Part shown: one piece after another, positions 45,607-53,454 of the stretch
Layout of the letters: the number at the start of each line of letters is the position of its first letter
How positions within the stretch are numbered: position 1 is the first letter of the stretch
Translations under genes and position numbers: made by a program
DNA from: Anaerolineae bacterium
GTDB taxonomy: Bacteria > Chloroflexota > Anaerolineae > Aggregatilineales > Aggregatilineaceae
DNA: 64,000 nucleotides
NCBI GenBank assembly: GCA_023382715.1
Contig: JAHDWP010000003.1
Location: 1 to 64,000 of the forward strand
Direction: 5' to 3'
Notes under the pieces: generated by a model
Database searches by the model: none
What the model was told of the DNA's origin: nothing
The model's input: the letters and a program-made list of their open reading frames with translations, nothing else

Positions 45607-46335
45607 CTACACCCCAGACACGTCCTCGGCCAGCGCCGTGATGCGCATGAACGCCTTTTCCTGAGGACTCATGTCGGGCGGGTAGATCGTGTCGTCGTAG
45701 GTCTCCAGGATGCGGTAGCCCTCTTTGACGTAGCTGCGCACTGTGTGCGGGCTGATGCCCATCTCGTCGGCGGCAAGCTCGGCGGACATCCCTTCGACGA
45801 CGCACAGTTGCAACGCCTGGCGGACGCGCTCCGTCAGCGCGGGATATTCGCGGCGCTCCGGCACGACAGCCGCCCGGAAGAGCCGCCCCCCGAACTCATC
45901 CCTGAGCGCGTCTTTGACGCCCTGCGTGACGACGAAATCGTGATCCTGCGCCCAGATGATGGCGGAGGCGATGCGGATGCGCAGCTCATTGCGCAGCAGA
46001 TAGCCGTTCACCTGGACCTGCTCGCAGGCGTGGAGCGTCTCCAGGCTCAGCTTGCGGTCGAGCACCAGCGTCATCACGTGTGGGATCGTCTGCTCGATCT
46101 CGCCGATCAACCGGGCCAACTCCGCCGGCGTGCTGGCCGCCTGCGCGTCGAGCAGCACCACGTCTGGCCATTCGGATTCGTCCACTGCGCGCACGTAGTC
46201 CCGCACGGAGTCCAGCGTATCGGCCAGGTGCACGACGCGCGTGCGCCTGTCCCAGGCCAGGTAGCTGTTGATGGCCTGGCGAGCGTAGAAGTCGGTGTCG
46301 AGCACGAGCACTTTGAGGTTTGTCCTGGGGGGCAT
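45607..46335 (-). CDS. NarL/LuxR-type response regulator
   Basis: This 242-residue protein has a receiver-like N-terminus (LKVLVLDTDFYARQAI, DVVLLDAQ with the likely phospho-acceptor Asp) and a C-terminal HTH (LTERVRQALQLCVVEGMSAELAADEMGISPHTVRSYV). The ATG follows GGAGGGG. No partner kinase is adjacent. It could regulate the divergent aromatic operon or the acyl-CoA cluster, but nothing in the sequence shows which. Confidence 0.83.
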   Translation of the reverse strand: MPPRTNLKVLVLDTDFYARQAINSYLAWDRRTRVVHLADTLDSVRDYVRAVDESEWPDVVLLDAQAASTPAELARLIGEIEQTIPHVMTLVLDRKLSLETLHACEQVQVNGYLLRNELRIRIASAIIWAQDHDFVVTQGVKDALRDEFGGRLFRAAVVPERREYPALTERVRQALQLCVVEGMSAELAADEMGISPHTVRSYVKEGYRILETYDDTIYPPDMSPQEKAFMRITALAEDVSGV

Positions 46336-46600
46336 GGCGTTCCCCTCCTGGGCGGCATACGCGATTCCGCTGAGCGGCTCGCCCGGTCATTGCATGAGGC
46401 CAAGTGTACCACAGCCTTCGCTCCGTCACGTCTGGCGGGTGTGCATACAGGTTGACAGCGACGCGCGCCAGCGCCGAGCGGGGGGGAGGTCCGCCAGGGG
46501 GCAGGGCCTTCTGCTGCGCCAGGCTTCGCGCGCCCGCGCGCGCCCAGGCCTCGCGCCCCCCGGCTGTTCGAGCAATCGGCCAACCGGCCAATTCGGGTTG
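46336..46600. other. Intergenic region upstream of the aromatic operon promoter
   Basis: It contains a fragment of the GCGAGGCGCG-type palindromic repeat (about 46464-46495) and GC-rich low-complexity sequence. No gene is supported. Confidence 0.5.
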
Positions 46601-46630
46601 TTGACAAGTCCCGCCACCCTGTGCTACAGT
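46601..46630 (+). promoter_or_regulatory. Sigma-70-type promoter of the aromatic operon
   Basis: A perfect TTGACA (46601-46606), an 18-bp spacer and TACAGT (46625-46630) sit 24 bp upstream of the leader peptide start. It is one of the best promoter matches in the window. Confidence 0.82.
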
Positions 46631-46653
46631 GGGCCTGTCATTGGGAGAGACAC

Positions 46654-46785
46654 ATGACTGGCACGCAGCCCCACACCTGGCCACAAACAAGCCCCAGCAG
46701 CGCCTGGGTCTGGTTTGGCTTCTATTATTTTGGTGGCGGCCATAGGGCAGGTTGGAGCGTGCCTTCTGCCAGTGTCACAGGGTAA
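46654..46785 (+). CDS. Aromatic leader peptide (attenuation sensor)
   Basis: This 43-codon reading frame starts ATG with GGGAGAG upstream and ends TAA. Codons 18-26 encode WVWFGFYYF, and Trp also occurs at codons 9 and 34, so nine or so residues of a short peptide are Trp, Phe or Tyr. Phe and Tyr use TTT and TAT in a GC-rich genome where TTC and TAC are common, which should favour stalling. It is followed by an intrinsic terminator and the chorismate/aromatic genes. Ribosome stalling at low charged tRNA(Trp/Phe/Tyr) should allow read-through into aroH. Translation and regulation are inferred from sequence only. Confidence 0.88.
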   Translation: MTGTQPHTWPQTSPSSAWVWFGFYYFGGGHRAGWSVPSASVTG

Positions 46786-46825
46786 TCCCTGACAAAACCC
46801 GAAGACACAGGGCGCTGAGCACCAA
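46752..46825 (+). promoter_or_regulatory. Candidate antiterminator pairing of the aromatic attenuator
   Basis: TTGGAGCGTGCCT (46752-46764), 20 nt past the aromatic codons, can pair in blocks with the terminator arm and loop: CCU with AGG, AGCG with CGCU, UUGG with CCAA. Bulges make it weaker than the ilv equivalents. A competing hairpin TGTCACAGGG / CCCTGACA (about 46774-46793) may also take part. Confidence 0.45.
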
Positions 46826-46841
46826 GCTCAGCGCCCTTTTT
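46810..46841 (+). terminator. Attenuator terminator of the aromatic operon
   Basis: An 11-bp GC-rich perfect stem (GGGCGCTGAGC / GCTCAGCGCCC) with loop ACCAA is followed by TTTTT. It lies 24 bp past the leader stop codon and 40 bp before aroH. Confidence 0.93.
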
Positions 46842-46880
46842 CGTTATCGGCGCAACGCCAACCAGAAAGGAGTCCGCGCC

Positions 46881-47282
46881 TTGACCGCAACGCAGTCCAG
46901 CCGGCCCATCCGTTGCCAGGGAGTGCGCGGCGCGATCACTGTCCCGGCCAACACCGCCGCCGCCATCCGCGAAGCCACGCACGAACTGCTGCGCGCGCTG
47001 CTGGCGGCCAACCCGATCGTCCCGGAGGACATCGGCGGCGCGTTCTTCACTACCACGCCCGATCTCACCGCCGAGTTCCCCGCCGTCGCCGCGCGCGAGT
47101 TGGGGTGGACGGACGTGGCCATCCTGTGCGGGCACGAGATGAACGTTCCCGGCGCGCTGCCGATGTGCCTGCGCGTGCTGCTGCTGTGGAATACGACGCG
47201 CGCGCCCCATGAGATTCAGCATGTGTACCTACGCGAGGCGCAAGCCCTGCGTCCCGACCGCGCGGTGAACACGCCCGCCTAG
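46881..47282 (+). CDS. aroH: Chorismate mutase, AroH type
   Basis: The TTG at 46881 is chosen because AAAGGAG lies 8 bp upstream; an upstream frame overlaps the leader and terminator and is discarded. The 133-residue protein matches the trimeric AroH fold: RGAITV near the N-terminus, [22 protein letters not shown], the active-site CGHEMNV (Cys, Glu), [11 protein letters not shown] (catalytic Arg) and [13 protein letters not shown] (Tyr). It converts chorismate to prephenate and feeds the tyrA and pheA branches in the same cluster. It is the first structural gene after the aromatic attenuator. Confidence 0.93.
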   Translation: MTATQSSRPIRCQGVRGAITVPANTAAAIREATHELLRALLAANPIVPEDIGGAFFTTTPDLTAEFPAVAARELGWTDVAILCGHEMNVPGALPMCLRVLLLWNTTRAPHEIQHVYLREAQALRPDRAVNTPA

Positions 47283-47332
47283 CGCGCCTTCTGACACGGA
47301 GTCAAGTCGCCACCAACCAGGAGAGTTCTCAC

Positions 47333-48364
47333 ATGATCGTCGTCATGAACGTCAACGCCAGCGCCCGCGAAATCTCCGATGTCATCGCCCGCATCCGCGC
47401 CATGGGCTACGACGTGCACCTGTCGGAAGGCAAAGAGCGCACGATTATCGGCGTCATCGGGCGCGGGCGGCCCATTGACCGCGAGCAGATCGCCCTGATG
47501 TCCGGGGTGCAGTCGGTGATGCCGGTCACCCACCCTTACAAGATCGCCAGCCGCGAGTACCATCCCGACGACACGCTCGTCCCGCTGGACGGGATCACGG
47601 TCGGCGGGCCGGACCTGGCCATCATCGCCGGGCCGTGCTCAGTGGAGAGCCGCGAGCAGATCATCGAGACGGCGCACGCGGTGCGCGAGGCCGGGGCGAC
47701 GGCCCTGCGCGGCGGGGCGTTCAAGCCGCGCTCATCGCCCTACGCCTTCCAGGGCCTGGGCGAGGAAGGGCTGCGCTACCTGGCCGAGGCGCGCGAACAG
47801 ACCGGGCTGCCCATCGTCACCGAGGTGATGGACCCGCAGCTTGTCCCGCTGGTCTGCCAGTACGCCGACGTGCTGCAGATCGGGGCGCGCAACATGCAGA
47901 ACTACACGCTGCTGCACGCGGTGGGCGAGAGCCAGCACCCCGTGCTGCTCAAGCGCGGCATGAGCAGCACTATGGAGGAATTGCTCATGTCCGCCGAGTA
48001 CATTCTCAGTCACGGCAACATGCGCGTCATGCTCTGCGAGCGCGGCATCCGCACCTTCGAAACCTACACGCGCAACACGTTCGACATCAACGCCATCCCC
48101 GTGCTCAAGCGCATCTCGCACCTGCCGGTCATCGCCGATCCCAGTCACGGCGTCGGCAAGTGGGAATACGTGGAGAGCGTCTCGCTGGCAGCGATCGCCG
48201 CTGGCGCGGACGGGCTGATCCTGGAGGTGCATCCGCAGCCGGAGATGGCCCAGTCGGACGGGCAGCAGTCGCTCAAGCCGGAGCGTTTCGCCGCGCTGGT
48301 AGCCAGGCTGCGCCAGCTTGCGCCCATAGTCGAGCGGCAGGTCCCCCAGCCGCAGCGGGTATAG
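47333..48364 (+). CDS. aroF: 3-deoxy-7-phosphoheptulonate (DAHP) synthase, type I-beta with regulatory domain
   Basis: This 343-residue protein has an N-terminal ferredoxin-like (ACT-like) domain (residues 1-70) joined to the KDO8P/DAHP TIM barrel. Barrel motifs: [64 protein letters not shown] and [11 protein letters not shown]. It condenses PEP with erythrose-4-phosphate, the entry step. The N-terminal domain in this subtype binds Tyr or Phe as feedback inhibitor, so the step is likely controlled both by attenuation and allosterically. AGGAGAG precedes the ATG. Confidence 0.94.
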   Translation: MIVVMNVNASAREISDVIARIRAMGYDVHLSEGKERTIIGVIGRGRPIDREQIALMSGVQSVMPVTHPYKIASREYHPDDTLVPLDGITVGGPDLAIIAGPCSVESREQIIETAHAVREAGATALRGGAFKPRSSPYAFQGLGEEGLRYLAEAREQTGLPIVTEVMDPQLVPLVCQYADVLQIGARNMQNYTLLHAVGESQHPVLLKRGMSSTMEELLMSAEYILSHGNMRVMLCERGIRTFETYTRNTFDINAIPVLKRISHLPVIADPSHGVGKWEYVESVSLAAIAAGADGLILEVHPQPEMAQSDGQQSLKPERFAALVARLRQLAPIVERQVPQPQRV

Positions 48365-48368
48365 CGCA

Positions 48369-49229
48369 ATGGAGGCTTCCTTCAGCGCCTGCACGGTGCA
48401 CGTGATCGGCCTGGGGTTGATGGGCGGCTCGCTGGCCATGGCTCTGCGGGGTCAGGTGGGGCGCATCGCCGCCGAAGACATCGCCCCCGACGTGATCGCG
48501 GACGCAGCGGCGCACGGTATCATTGACGGGCCGGGCACCTCTCAGGAAGCCGACATCGTGGTGCTGGCCACGCCCGCGCACGCCATCCTTGACCTGGCTC
48601 CGCGGCTTGCGCTGCGTCCGGGGACCCTGGTGATAGACCTGGGCAGCACCAAGACGCGCATCTGCCAGGTATTGGATGGCTTGCCGCCGGGCGTGCTGGC
48701 TGTGGGCGGGCATCCCATGTGCGGCCTGGCCGAGAACGGCTACGCCCACGCCATCCCCACGCTGTACCGGGGCGCGCGCTTCGTGCTCTGCGAGACACAG
48801 CGCACCACCGCCGAAGCGCGCCTTGTCGCCGAGACGCTGGTGCGGGCGGTCGGCGCGCAGCCGTTGTGGATGGATCGCGCCCGCCAGGATCGGCTGACGG
48901 CGCTGACCAGCCACCTGCCGCACCTGCTCTCCTTCGCCCTGATGCGCCTGGCGATGGACGGCGCGGCAGAAGACCCGGCGCTGCTGGAGCTGGCGGCGGG
49001 CGGCTTCGACGGGGCGACCCGCCTGGCCCGCACCGACGCAGCGATGATCGTCGGTATGTTCAGCACCAACGCCGATCAGCTTCGCCGGGCCGCCGCCGAG
49101 CTGCGCGCCCACCTGGATCGCCTGGACGCGATCCTGGCCGATGTCGGCGCGCTGGAAGACGAATTGGGGGCGATTGTGGCGGCCCGGCGCGCCTACACGG
49201 CTGGCTATGGGGAGCGGTTAATCACATGA
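48369..49229 (+). CDS. tyrA: Prephenate dehydrogenase
   Basis: This 286-residue protein has a Rossmann start (HVIGLGLMGGSLAMAL), IDLGSTKTRIC, VGGHPMCGLAENG (substrate His) and the C-terminal helical domain with TALTSHLPHLLSFAL. It oxidatively decarboxylates prephenate toward tyrosine. No ACT domain is present. Its last ~40 bp are part of a 233-bp tandem duplication. It starts 4 bp after the DAHP synthase stop. Confidence 0.93.
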   Translation: MEASFSACTVHVIGLGLMGGSLAMALRGQVGRIAAEDIAPDVIADAAAHGIIDGPGTSQEADIVVLATPAHAILDLAPRLALRPGTLVIDLGSTKTRICQVLDGLPPGVLAVGGHPMCGLAENGYAHAIPTLYRGARFVLCETQRTTAEARLVAETLVRAVGAQPLWMDRARQDRLTALTSHLPHLLSFALMRLAMDGAAEDPALLELAAGGFDGATRLARTDAAMIVGMFSTNADQLRRAAAELRAHLDRLDAILADVGALEDELGAIVAARRAYTAGYGERLIT

Positions 49230-49241
49230 GCGACCTGTTGG

Positions 49242-49334
49242 CCTCACCCCCAGCCTCGCTACGCTCGGCTTGCCCCCTCTCCATTCGAATGGAGAGGGGG
49301 TGGCGAGGCGCGTTAGCGCCGAGCGGGGGTGAGG
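49242..49334. repeat. 93-bp palindromic repeat element (copies also at 49475-49567 and 56129-56222)
   Basis: It runs from CCTCACCCCC to GGGGGTGAGG with a central CCCCCTCTCCATTCGAATGG...AGAGGGGG stem and a GGCGCGTTAGCGCC inner hairpin. The whole element is nearly self-complementary. Partial copies lie at 1-52, 141-213, 46464-46495 and near 62889. It appears in gaps between genes of one operon without obvious terminator T-tracts. Confidence 0.88.
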
Positions 49335-49371
49335 CAAAGCACGATCCAGTCACCCCCTGCGAGGTGACGCC

Positions 49372-49462
49372 ATGAACGGCGCATCAACGACAATCCGCGT
49401 CCGTCCTGGTGGCGGCCCTGCGCGCCTACACGGCTGGCTATGGGGAGCGGTTAATCACATGA
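49372..49462 (+). pseudogene. Duplicated aroA start fused to duplicated tyrA end
   Basis: ATG at 49372 begins MNGASTTIRVRPG exactly as aroA does, then runs through the duplication joint into a copy of the tyrA 3' end. The frame continues as repeat-derived sequence to 49608. It has the aroA ribosome-binding region, so a useless 78-residue peptide may be translated just before aroA. Confidence 0.8.
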
Positions 49463-49604
49463 GCGACCTGTTGGCCTCACCCCCAGCCTCGCTACGCTCG
49501 GCTTGCCCCCTCTCCATTCGAATGGAGAGGGGGTGGCGAGGCGCGTTAGCGCCGAGCGGGGGTGAGGCAAAGCACGATCCAGTCACCCCCTGCGAGGTGA
49601 CGCC

Positions 49605-50924
49605 ATGAACGGCGCATCAACGACAATCCGCGTCCGCCCTGGTGCGGCCCTGCGCGGGGCGGTGCGCGTCCCCGGCGACAAGTCGCTCTCGCACCGCGCG
49701 CTGATCCTGGGCGCGCTGGCTGAGGGGGCAAGTCACGCGCGCGGCTGGCTGCCCGCCGGCGACACGCTGGCAACGCTGGGCTGTGTGCGGGCGCTGGGCA
49801 TCGCGGTCGAGCAAGAGGACGCGACAACCCTCACCGTGCACGGGCGCGGGTTGGGCGGGCTGCGTGCGCCCACTGCCCCGCTGGACTGCGGTCACGCGGG
49901 GACGGCCATGCGCCTGCTGGTGGGCGTGCTGGCCGGGCAGCCCTTCGCCAGCACGCTCGACGGCAGCGCGCAGCTTCGCCGCCGCCCGATGCGCCGCATC
50001 ACCGGGCCGCTGCGCCAGATGGGGGCGCAGATCGCCGACACGGACGGGCGCGCACCGCTGCACTTCCGCCCGGCAGCGCTGCGCGGCATGGCCCACACCT
50101 TGCCCGTCGCCAGCGCGCAGGTCAAAAGCGGGCTGCTGCTGGCCGGGCTGTTCGCCGACGGGCCGACGACGGTCACCGAGCCGGGGCCGGCCCGCGATCA
50201 CACCGAGCGTATGCTGCGGGCGATGGGCGCGGGCGTGACGACCGACGGCTTCAGCGCAACGCTGACCCCCGGCCCAGCGCTGCGCCCGCTCGACCTGACC
50301 GTGCCCGGCGACCTCTCTTCGGCGGCTTTTGTGCTGGCGGCGGCGCTGCTGGTGGGCGGCGGCGAGGTGCGCGTGAACAGCGTGGGCGTCAACCCGACGC
50401 GCACCGGCCTGCTGGACATCCTGGCGGCGATGGGTGGCCCCGTGACCGGGGAGCGCGAGCGGCTGGAAGGGGGCGAGCCGGTGGCCGATCTGCTCGTCCG
50501 GCGGGCGGATCTGCGCGGGACAGAGGTGGGCGGCGACCTGATCGTGCGCGCCATTGACGAATTCCCCGCCCTGATGGTGCTTGCTACGCAGGCGGCGGGC
50601 GAGACCGTCGTGCGCGACGCGGCAGAGCTGCGCGTCAAGGAGACGGATCGCATCGCGGTGATGGCCGGGGAGCTGCGCAAGCTGGGCGCGCAGATTGACG
50701 AGCGCCCGGACGGGTTCCGCATCGTTGGGCCGCAGCGCCTGCGCGGCGCAGTCGTGCAGGGGCACGACGATCACCGCGTGGCGATGGCCCTGACCGTCGC
50801 CGGGCTGGTCGCCGACGGCGAGACAGTGATCGAGGATGCCGCCTGCGCCCACGACTCGTTCCCCGGCTTCGTCGAAACCATGCAGGCCCTCGGCGCGGAG
50901 ATGGACTGGTGCGATCATGACTGA
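49605..50924 (+). CDS. aroA: EPSP synthase (3-phosphoshikimate 1-carboxyvinyltransferase)
   Basis: This 439-residue protein has the motifs VPGDKSLSHRALIL, DCGHAGTAMRLLVG, ASAQVKSGLLLAGL, DLSSAAFVLAA, RAIDEFPALMVLA, LRVKETDRI and GHDDHRVAMAL, covering both domains. The glyphosate-site segment reads CGHAGTAMRL, whereas the common class I form is GNAGTAMRPL. The ATG at 49605 is the second copy of the duplicated start region. The stop overlaps the aroE start by 8 bp. Confidence 0.95.
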   Translation: MNGASTTIRVRPGAALRGAVRVPGDKSLSHRALILGALAEGASHARGWLPAGDTLATLGCVRALGIAVEQEDATTLTVHGRGLGGLRAPTAPLDCGHAGTAMRLLVGVLAGQPFASTLDGSAQLRRRPMRRITGPLRQMGAQIADTDGRAPLHFRPAALRGMAHTLPVASAQVKSGLLLAGLFADGPTTVTEPGPARDHTERMLRAMGAGVTTDGFSATLTPGPALRPLDLTVPGDLSSAAFVLAAALLVGGGEVRVNSVGVNPTRTGLLDILAAMGGPVTGERERLEGGEPVADLLVRRADLRGTEVGGDLIVRAIDEFPALMVLATQAAGETVVRDAAELRVKETDRIAVMAGELRKLGAQIDERPDGFRIVGPQRLRGAVVQGHDDHRVAMALTVAGLVADGETVIEDAACAHDSFPGFVETMQALGAEMDWCDHD

Positions 50925-51762
50925 GCAGGTGGGGCTGCTCGGCTGGCCGGTGGCGCACAGCGTCTCCCCGGCCATGCACAACGCGGTTTTCCGCTATCTG
51001 GGGCTGGACTGGCGCTACGACCTGCTGCCCGTCCCGCCCGATCGGTTCGCCGAGGAGGTGACGCGGCTGATCGCGGCAGGCTATCGCGGCTTCAACGTGA
51101 CCATCCCCCATAAAGCGGCGGCGCTGGCTCTGCCCCAGGTGAAGTCAATCACCCCGGCGGCGCGAATCCTGGGCGCGGCCAACACCCTGGTCGTGCAGCC
51201 GGACGGGACACTGCACGCTGACAACACCGACTGGCGAGGCTTCACCGCCGATTTGCTGGCACAGAAAGTGGCCGTCGCCGGTGCGACATGCCTGGTGCTG
51301 GGCACGGGCGGGGGCGCGCGCGCGATCCTCTACGCGCTGGAACGCCTGAGCGCGGCGAAAATTGCGCTGGTCAGTCGCGCGCCGCGCCCGCAGGCCGCTG
51401 GCGGGCCGCTGCTGGCGGGCTGGCCGGTCGCGGGCTACGACGACCTGGCCGCGCTCGCGCCCGCCGCCGATCTGATCGTCAACTGCACGCCGGTGGGCAT
51501 GTTCCCCCACGCGGATGAGTCGCCCTGGCCGCCGAAGGTACCTTTCCCGCCTGGCGCTGTGCTGTACGACCTGGTCTACACCCCCCCCACGACGCGGCTG
51601 ATGCGCCAGGCGGAAGCAGCGAGGGGGCGCGCGCTTGGCGGGCTGGGGATGCTCGTCTGTCAGGGGGCGCTGTCGTTCGAGCAGTGGGTGGGGATCGGCC
51701 CGCCGCTGGTTATAATGGCAGGGGCGGCCCAGGCCGCTGTGTGGGGTTCTGCACGCGACTAA
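50917..51762 (+). CDS. aroE: Shikimate dehydrogenase
   Basis: The ATG at 50917 gives 281 residues beginning MTEQVGLLGWPVAHSVSPAMHNAVF. Motifs are FNVTIPHK (catalytic Lys), GAANTLV, NTDWRGF (Asp), VLGTGGGARAILYAL (NADP site), NCTPVGMFP and YDLVYTPPTT. It reduces 3-dehydroshikimate. An IS200/IS605 element lies directly downstream and separates it from tyrS. Confidence 0.94.
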   Translation: MTEQVGLLGWPVAHSVSPAMHNAVFRYLGLDWRYDLLPVPPDRFAEEVTRLIAAGYRGFNVTIPHKAAALALPQVKSITPAARILGAANTLVVQPDGTLHADNTDWRGFTADLLAQKVAVAGATCLVLGTGGGARAILYALERLSAAKIALVSRAPRPQAAGGPLLAGWPVAGYDDLAALAPAADLIVNCTPVGMFPHADESPWPPKVPFPPGAVLYDLVYTPPTTRLMRQAEAARGRALGGLGMLVCQGALSFEQWVGIGPPLVIMAGAAQAAVWGSARD

Positions 51763-51769
51763 TGAAATG

Positions 51770-51960
51770 AAAGAGTGAAGCGGTGACGACTCTCCCCGCT
51801 AAAGCAGGGAGCTTTCCAGAGCACGCGCGCCGCAACCGGCCACGTTACGCCCTGGCGGCCCCGTCCGGGCCGGATTGACCGCACACATCAGGATATTCCG
51901 AGCGGCATTCACGTCACGGTCAAGCGTGAGACCGCAGTCAGGACAAACATGTACGCGAAC
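51770..51960 (-). ncRNA. Candidate omega RNA (reRNA) of TnpB
   Basis: In IS200/IS605 elements the TnpB guide RNA comes from the 3' part of tnpB and the right end, with the guide taken from flanking DNA. Here the right-end hairpin and the tnpB stop coincide at about 51799-51811. The expected guide would start just outside the element near 51770. The position is inferred and not resolved to the base. Confidence 0.4.
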
Positions 51961-52974
51961 GCTCAACTCCTTCTGGACGACCACACCACAGGCCGAGCAC
52001 GCCTGCGAGGTGTAGGCGGGGTTCACGGTCACCACCAGCGTACCAGCTTCTTCCGCTTTGTACGCGAGCAGTTGTTGGAACTCCGCCAGCCCCGCGTCGT
52101 GCGCGCTGAGGGCGAGGTGGCGATTGGCCGTCATGAAGGCGAGCGTCAGGTTTTCGAGAGCGATCAGGCTGTAGGTATCCGCCAGCTGGCGGGTGAGCTT
52201 GTGCCAGAAGTCGCGGCGCTGGTTGGCCACCCGCTCATGCAGGCGCGCGACCTGCGCGGCGGCTTTGCGGCGATGCGCACTGCCCTTCTGCCGCCGGGAC
52301 AGGCGGCGCTGCGCGACGCGCAGTTGGGCGAGGCTCTGACGCAGCCAGCGCGGGTTTTCGACCAGCGTTCCGTCGCTGAGCGCCAGCAGGTGCGCCAGCC
52401 CCATGTCAATCCCGACTGCCGGGCCGGTGCGCTCTGGGATGACCGGATCGGGCAGGTCGAGCATCAGGCAGACGTGCCACTTGCTGGCCCGGCGCTTGAT
52501 GACCACGTGCTTAATCGTTGCGTCGTCAGGCAGCGGGCGGTGGAACTTGACCTTGACCTCGCCCGCGTTCTGGACGTAGAACATGGTACGCGCGCCGAGC
52601 CGCAGCTTGCACCCGTCGCCGTGCCGGTATTCCAGGCTGTGGAAGCGGTCACGCCCTTTGAAACGCGGAAAGCCGGGCTTCTCGCCCGCTTTCAGGCGGC
52701 GGAAGAAGGCGGCAAACGTCTTGTCGAGGCGGCGGAGCATCTGCTGGACGCTGGTCGCGTTAAGCTGGCCGAGCGTGTCGGGATTGGCATGGCGCAGGTC
52801 GCGGAAGTGCGCCCACTGTTGCGGATAGCTCACGCCCTTGCCAGTCTCGCGGTAGACGGTGATGCGCTGTTCGAGCGCGGCGTTGTAGAGCGTGCGCCCC
52901 TGCCACAGCAGGAAGTCAAGCGCCCGCGCCTGCGCGTTCGTCGGGTACAGCCGGTAGCGGTAGGTACGGATCAC
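51799..52974 (-). CDS. tnpB: RNA-guided endonuclease TnpB
   Basis: This 391-residue protein has an N-terminal HTH (YRYRLYPTNAQARALDFLLWQGRTLYN), RuvC Asp in GIDMGLAHLLALSDG, Glu in IALENLTLAFM, a zinc ribbon CSACG...CPDCG and the final Asp in LDRDVNAARNIL. All three catalytic acids and four Cys are present, so it looks active. The stop codon lies inside the right-end hairpin. Confidence 0.94.
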   Translation of the reverse strand: MIRTYRYRLYPTNAQARALDFLLWQGRTLYNAALEQRITVYRETGKGVSYPQQWAHFRDLRHANPDTLGQLNATSVQQMLRRLDKTFAAFFRRLKAGEKPGFPRFKGRDRFHSLEYRHGDGCKLRLGARTMFYVQNAGEVKVKFHRPLPDDATIKHVVIKRRASKWHVCLMLDLPDPVIPERTGPAVGIDMGLAHLLALSDGTLVENPRWLRQSLAQLRVAQRRLSRRQKGSAHRRKAAAQVARLHERVANQRRDFWHKLTRQLADTYSLIALENLTLAFMTANRHLALSAHDAGLAEFQQLLAYKAEEAGTLVVTVNPAYTSQACSACGVVVQKELSVRVHVCPDCGLTLDRDVNAARNILMCAVNPARTGPPGRNVAGCGARALESSLL

Positions 52975-52977
52975 GCG

Positions 52978-53367
52978 CTATTGCCCCTTCTGCTCGTCAA
53001 GGTACCGCTTGATTGTCGCGGCGCTGACATGACCCGCCGTGCCAATGTAGTACGAGCGCGTCCAGAGCGAGGGCAAGCGACTCTTCAGGTGCGGAAACTC
53101 TTTCCGCAGTTGGTGGCTGGTCGAGCTTTTCAGCCGGTGCATGATTTGGCTAATCGCCAATGTCGGCGGGAACGAGGCGAACAGGTGTACGTGGTCTGGC
53201 ATCACAACCAGGTCAAACAGCTCGCCATCGAGTTCCCGAACGTATTCAGGCAGCAATTCGGCCAGACGCGCACCCACAGCGCCTTCCAGGACTGGACGCC
53301 GGAACTTGGGGCACCAGACGAGGTGGTAGTTGATGTCGTAGGTTGCGTGCCGAGTTTGTTTGCTCAT
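52978..53367 (-). CDS. tnpA: IS200/IS605 transposase TnpA (Y1 HUH)
   Basis: This 129-residue protein has NYHLVWCPKFRRPVL, the HUH motif in MPDHVHLF and the catalytic Tyr in the YYIGTAGHVSAATIKRYLDEQ helix. It is full length with both active-site parts intact. It lies 3 bp upstream of tnpB. Confidence 0.95.
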   Translation of the reverse strand: MSKQTRHATYDINYHLVWCPKFRRPVLEGAVGARLAELLPEYVRELDGELFDLVVMPDHVHLFASFPPTLAISQIMHRLKSSTSHQLRKEFPHLKSRLPSLWTRSYYIGTAGHVSAATIKRYLDEQKGQ

Positions 53368-53405
53368 CGTAATCTAATTATATCGCGAGAGAGAGAAGGA
53401 GGCAA

Positions 53406-53447
53406 GCGCCATTCCCCACCGAGTTAAAACCCGGTGTCCCCTGGCGC
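53406..53447. repeat. Candidate left-end palindrome of the IS
   Basis: GCGCCA...CACCG and CGGTG...TGGCGC pair across a 10-nt AGTTAAAACC loop with a symmetric internal loop. It ends 7 bp before the tyrS ATG. Confidence 0.65.
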
Positions 53448-53454
53448 AATTTCT

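Larger units (their letters stand above)
49176..49641 (+). repeat. 233-bp tandem duplication across the tyrA-aroA junction
   Basis: Bases 49176-49408 recur at 49409-49641 with very few changes. Each copy contains the tyrA 3' end, a palindromic repeat element, and the aroA start region. The ends of the unit share short homology: GGCGGCCC-GCGCG occurs in both the tyrA 3' end and the aroA 5' end. That points to slippage or unequal crossover at microhomology. Only the first tyrA end and the second aroA start are functional. Confidence 0.93.
51778..53447 (-). mobile_element. IS200/IS605-family insertion (tnpA and tnpB)
   Basis: A Y1-type tnpA and a full-length tnpB lie on the minus strand in the middle of the plus-strand aromatic operon. 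The candidate right end has the hairpin CTCCCTGCTTTAGCGGGGAG (51792-51811, read on minus), which overlaps the tnpB stop. The candidate left end is a 42-bp structured palindrome at 53406-53447. The exact cleavage sites cannot be fixed without an empty site; boundaries are approximate. Confidence 0.8.

Noticed and set aside
46752-46880. Upstream extension of aroH
   Set aside because: The open frame overlaps the leader peptide and attenuator terminator; AAAGGAG before TTG 46881 and the AroH family N-terminus support the shorter start.
49372-49608. Real 78-residue gene before aroA
   Set aside because: It is the duplicated aroA start reading into duplicated tyrA end and repeat sequence, so it is treated as a by-product of the tandem duplication.
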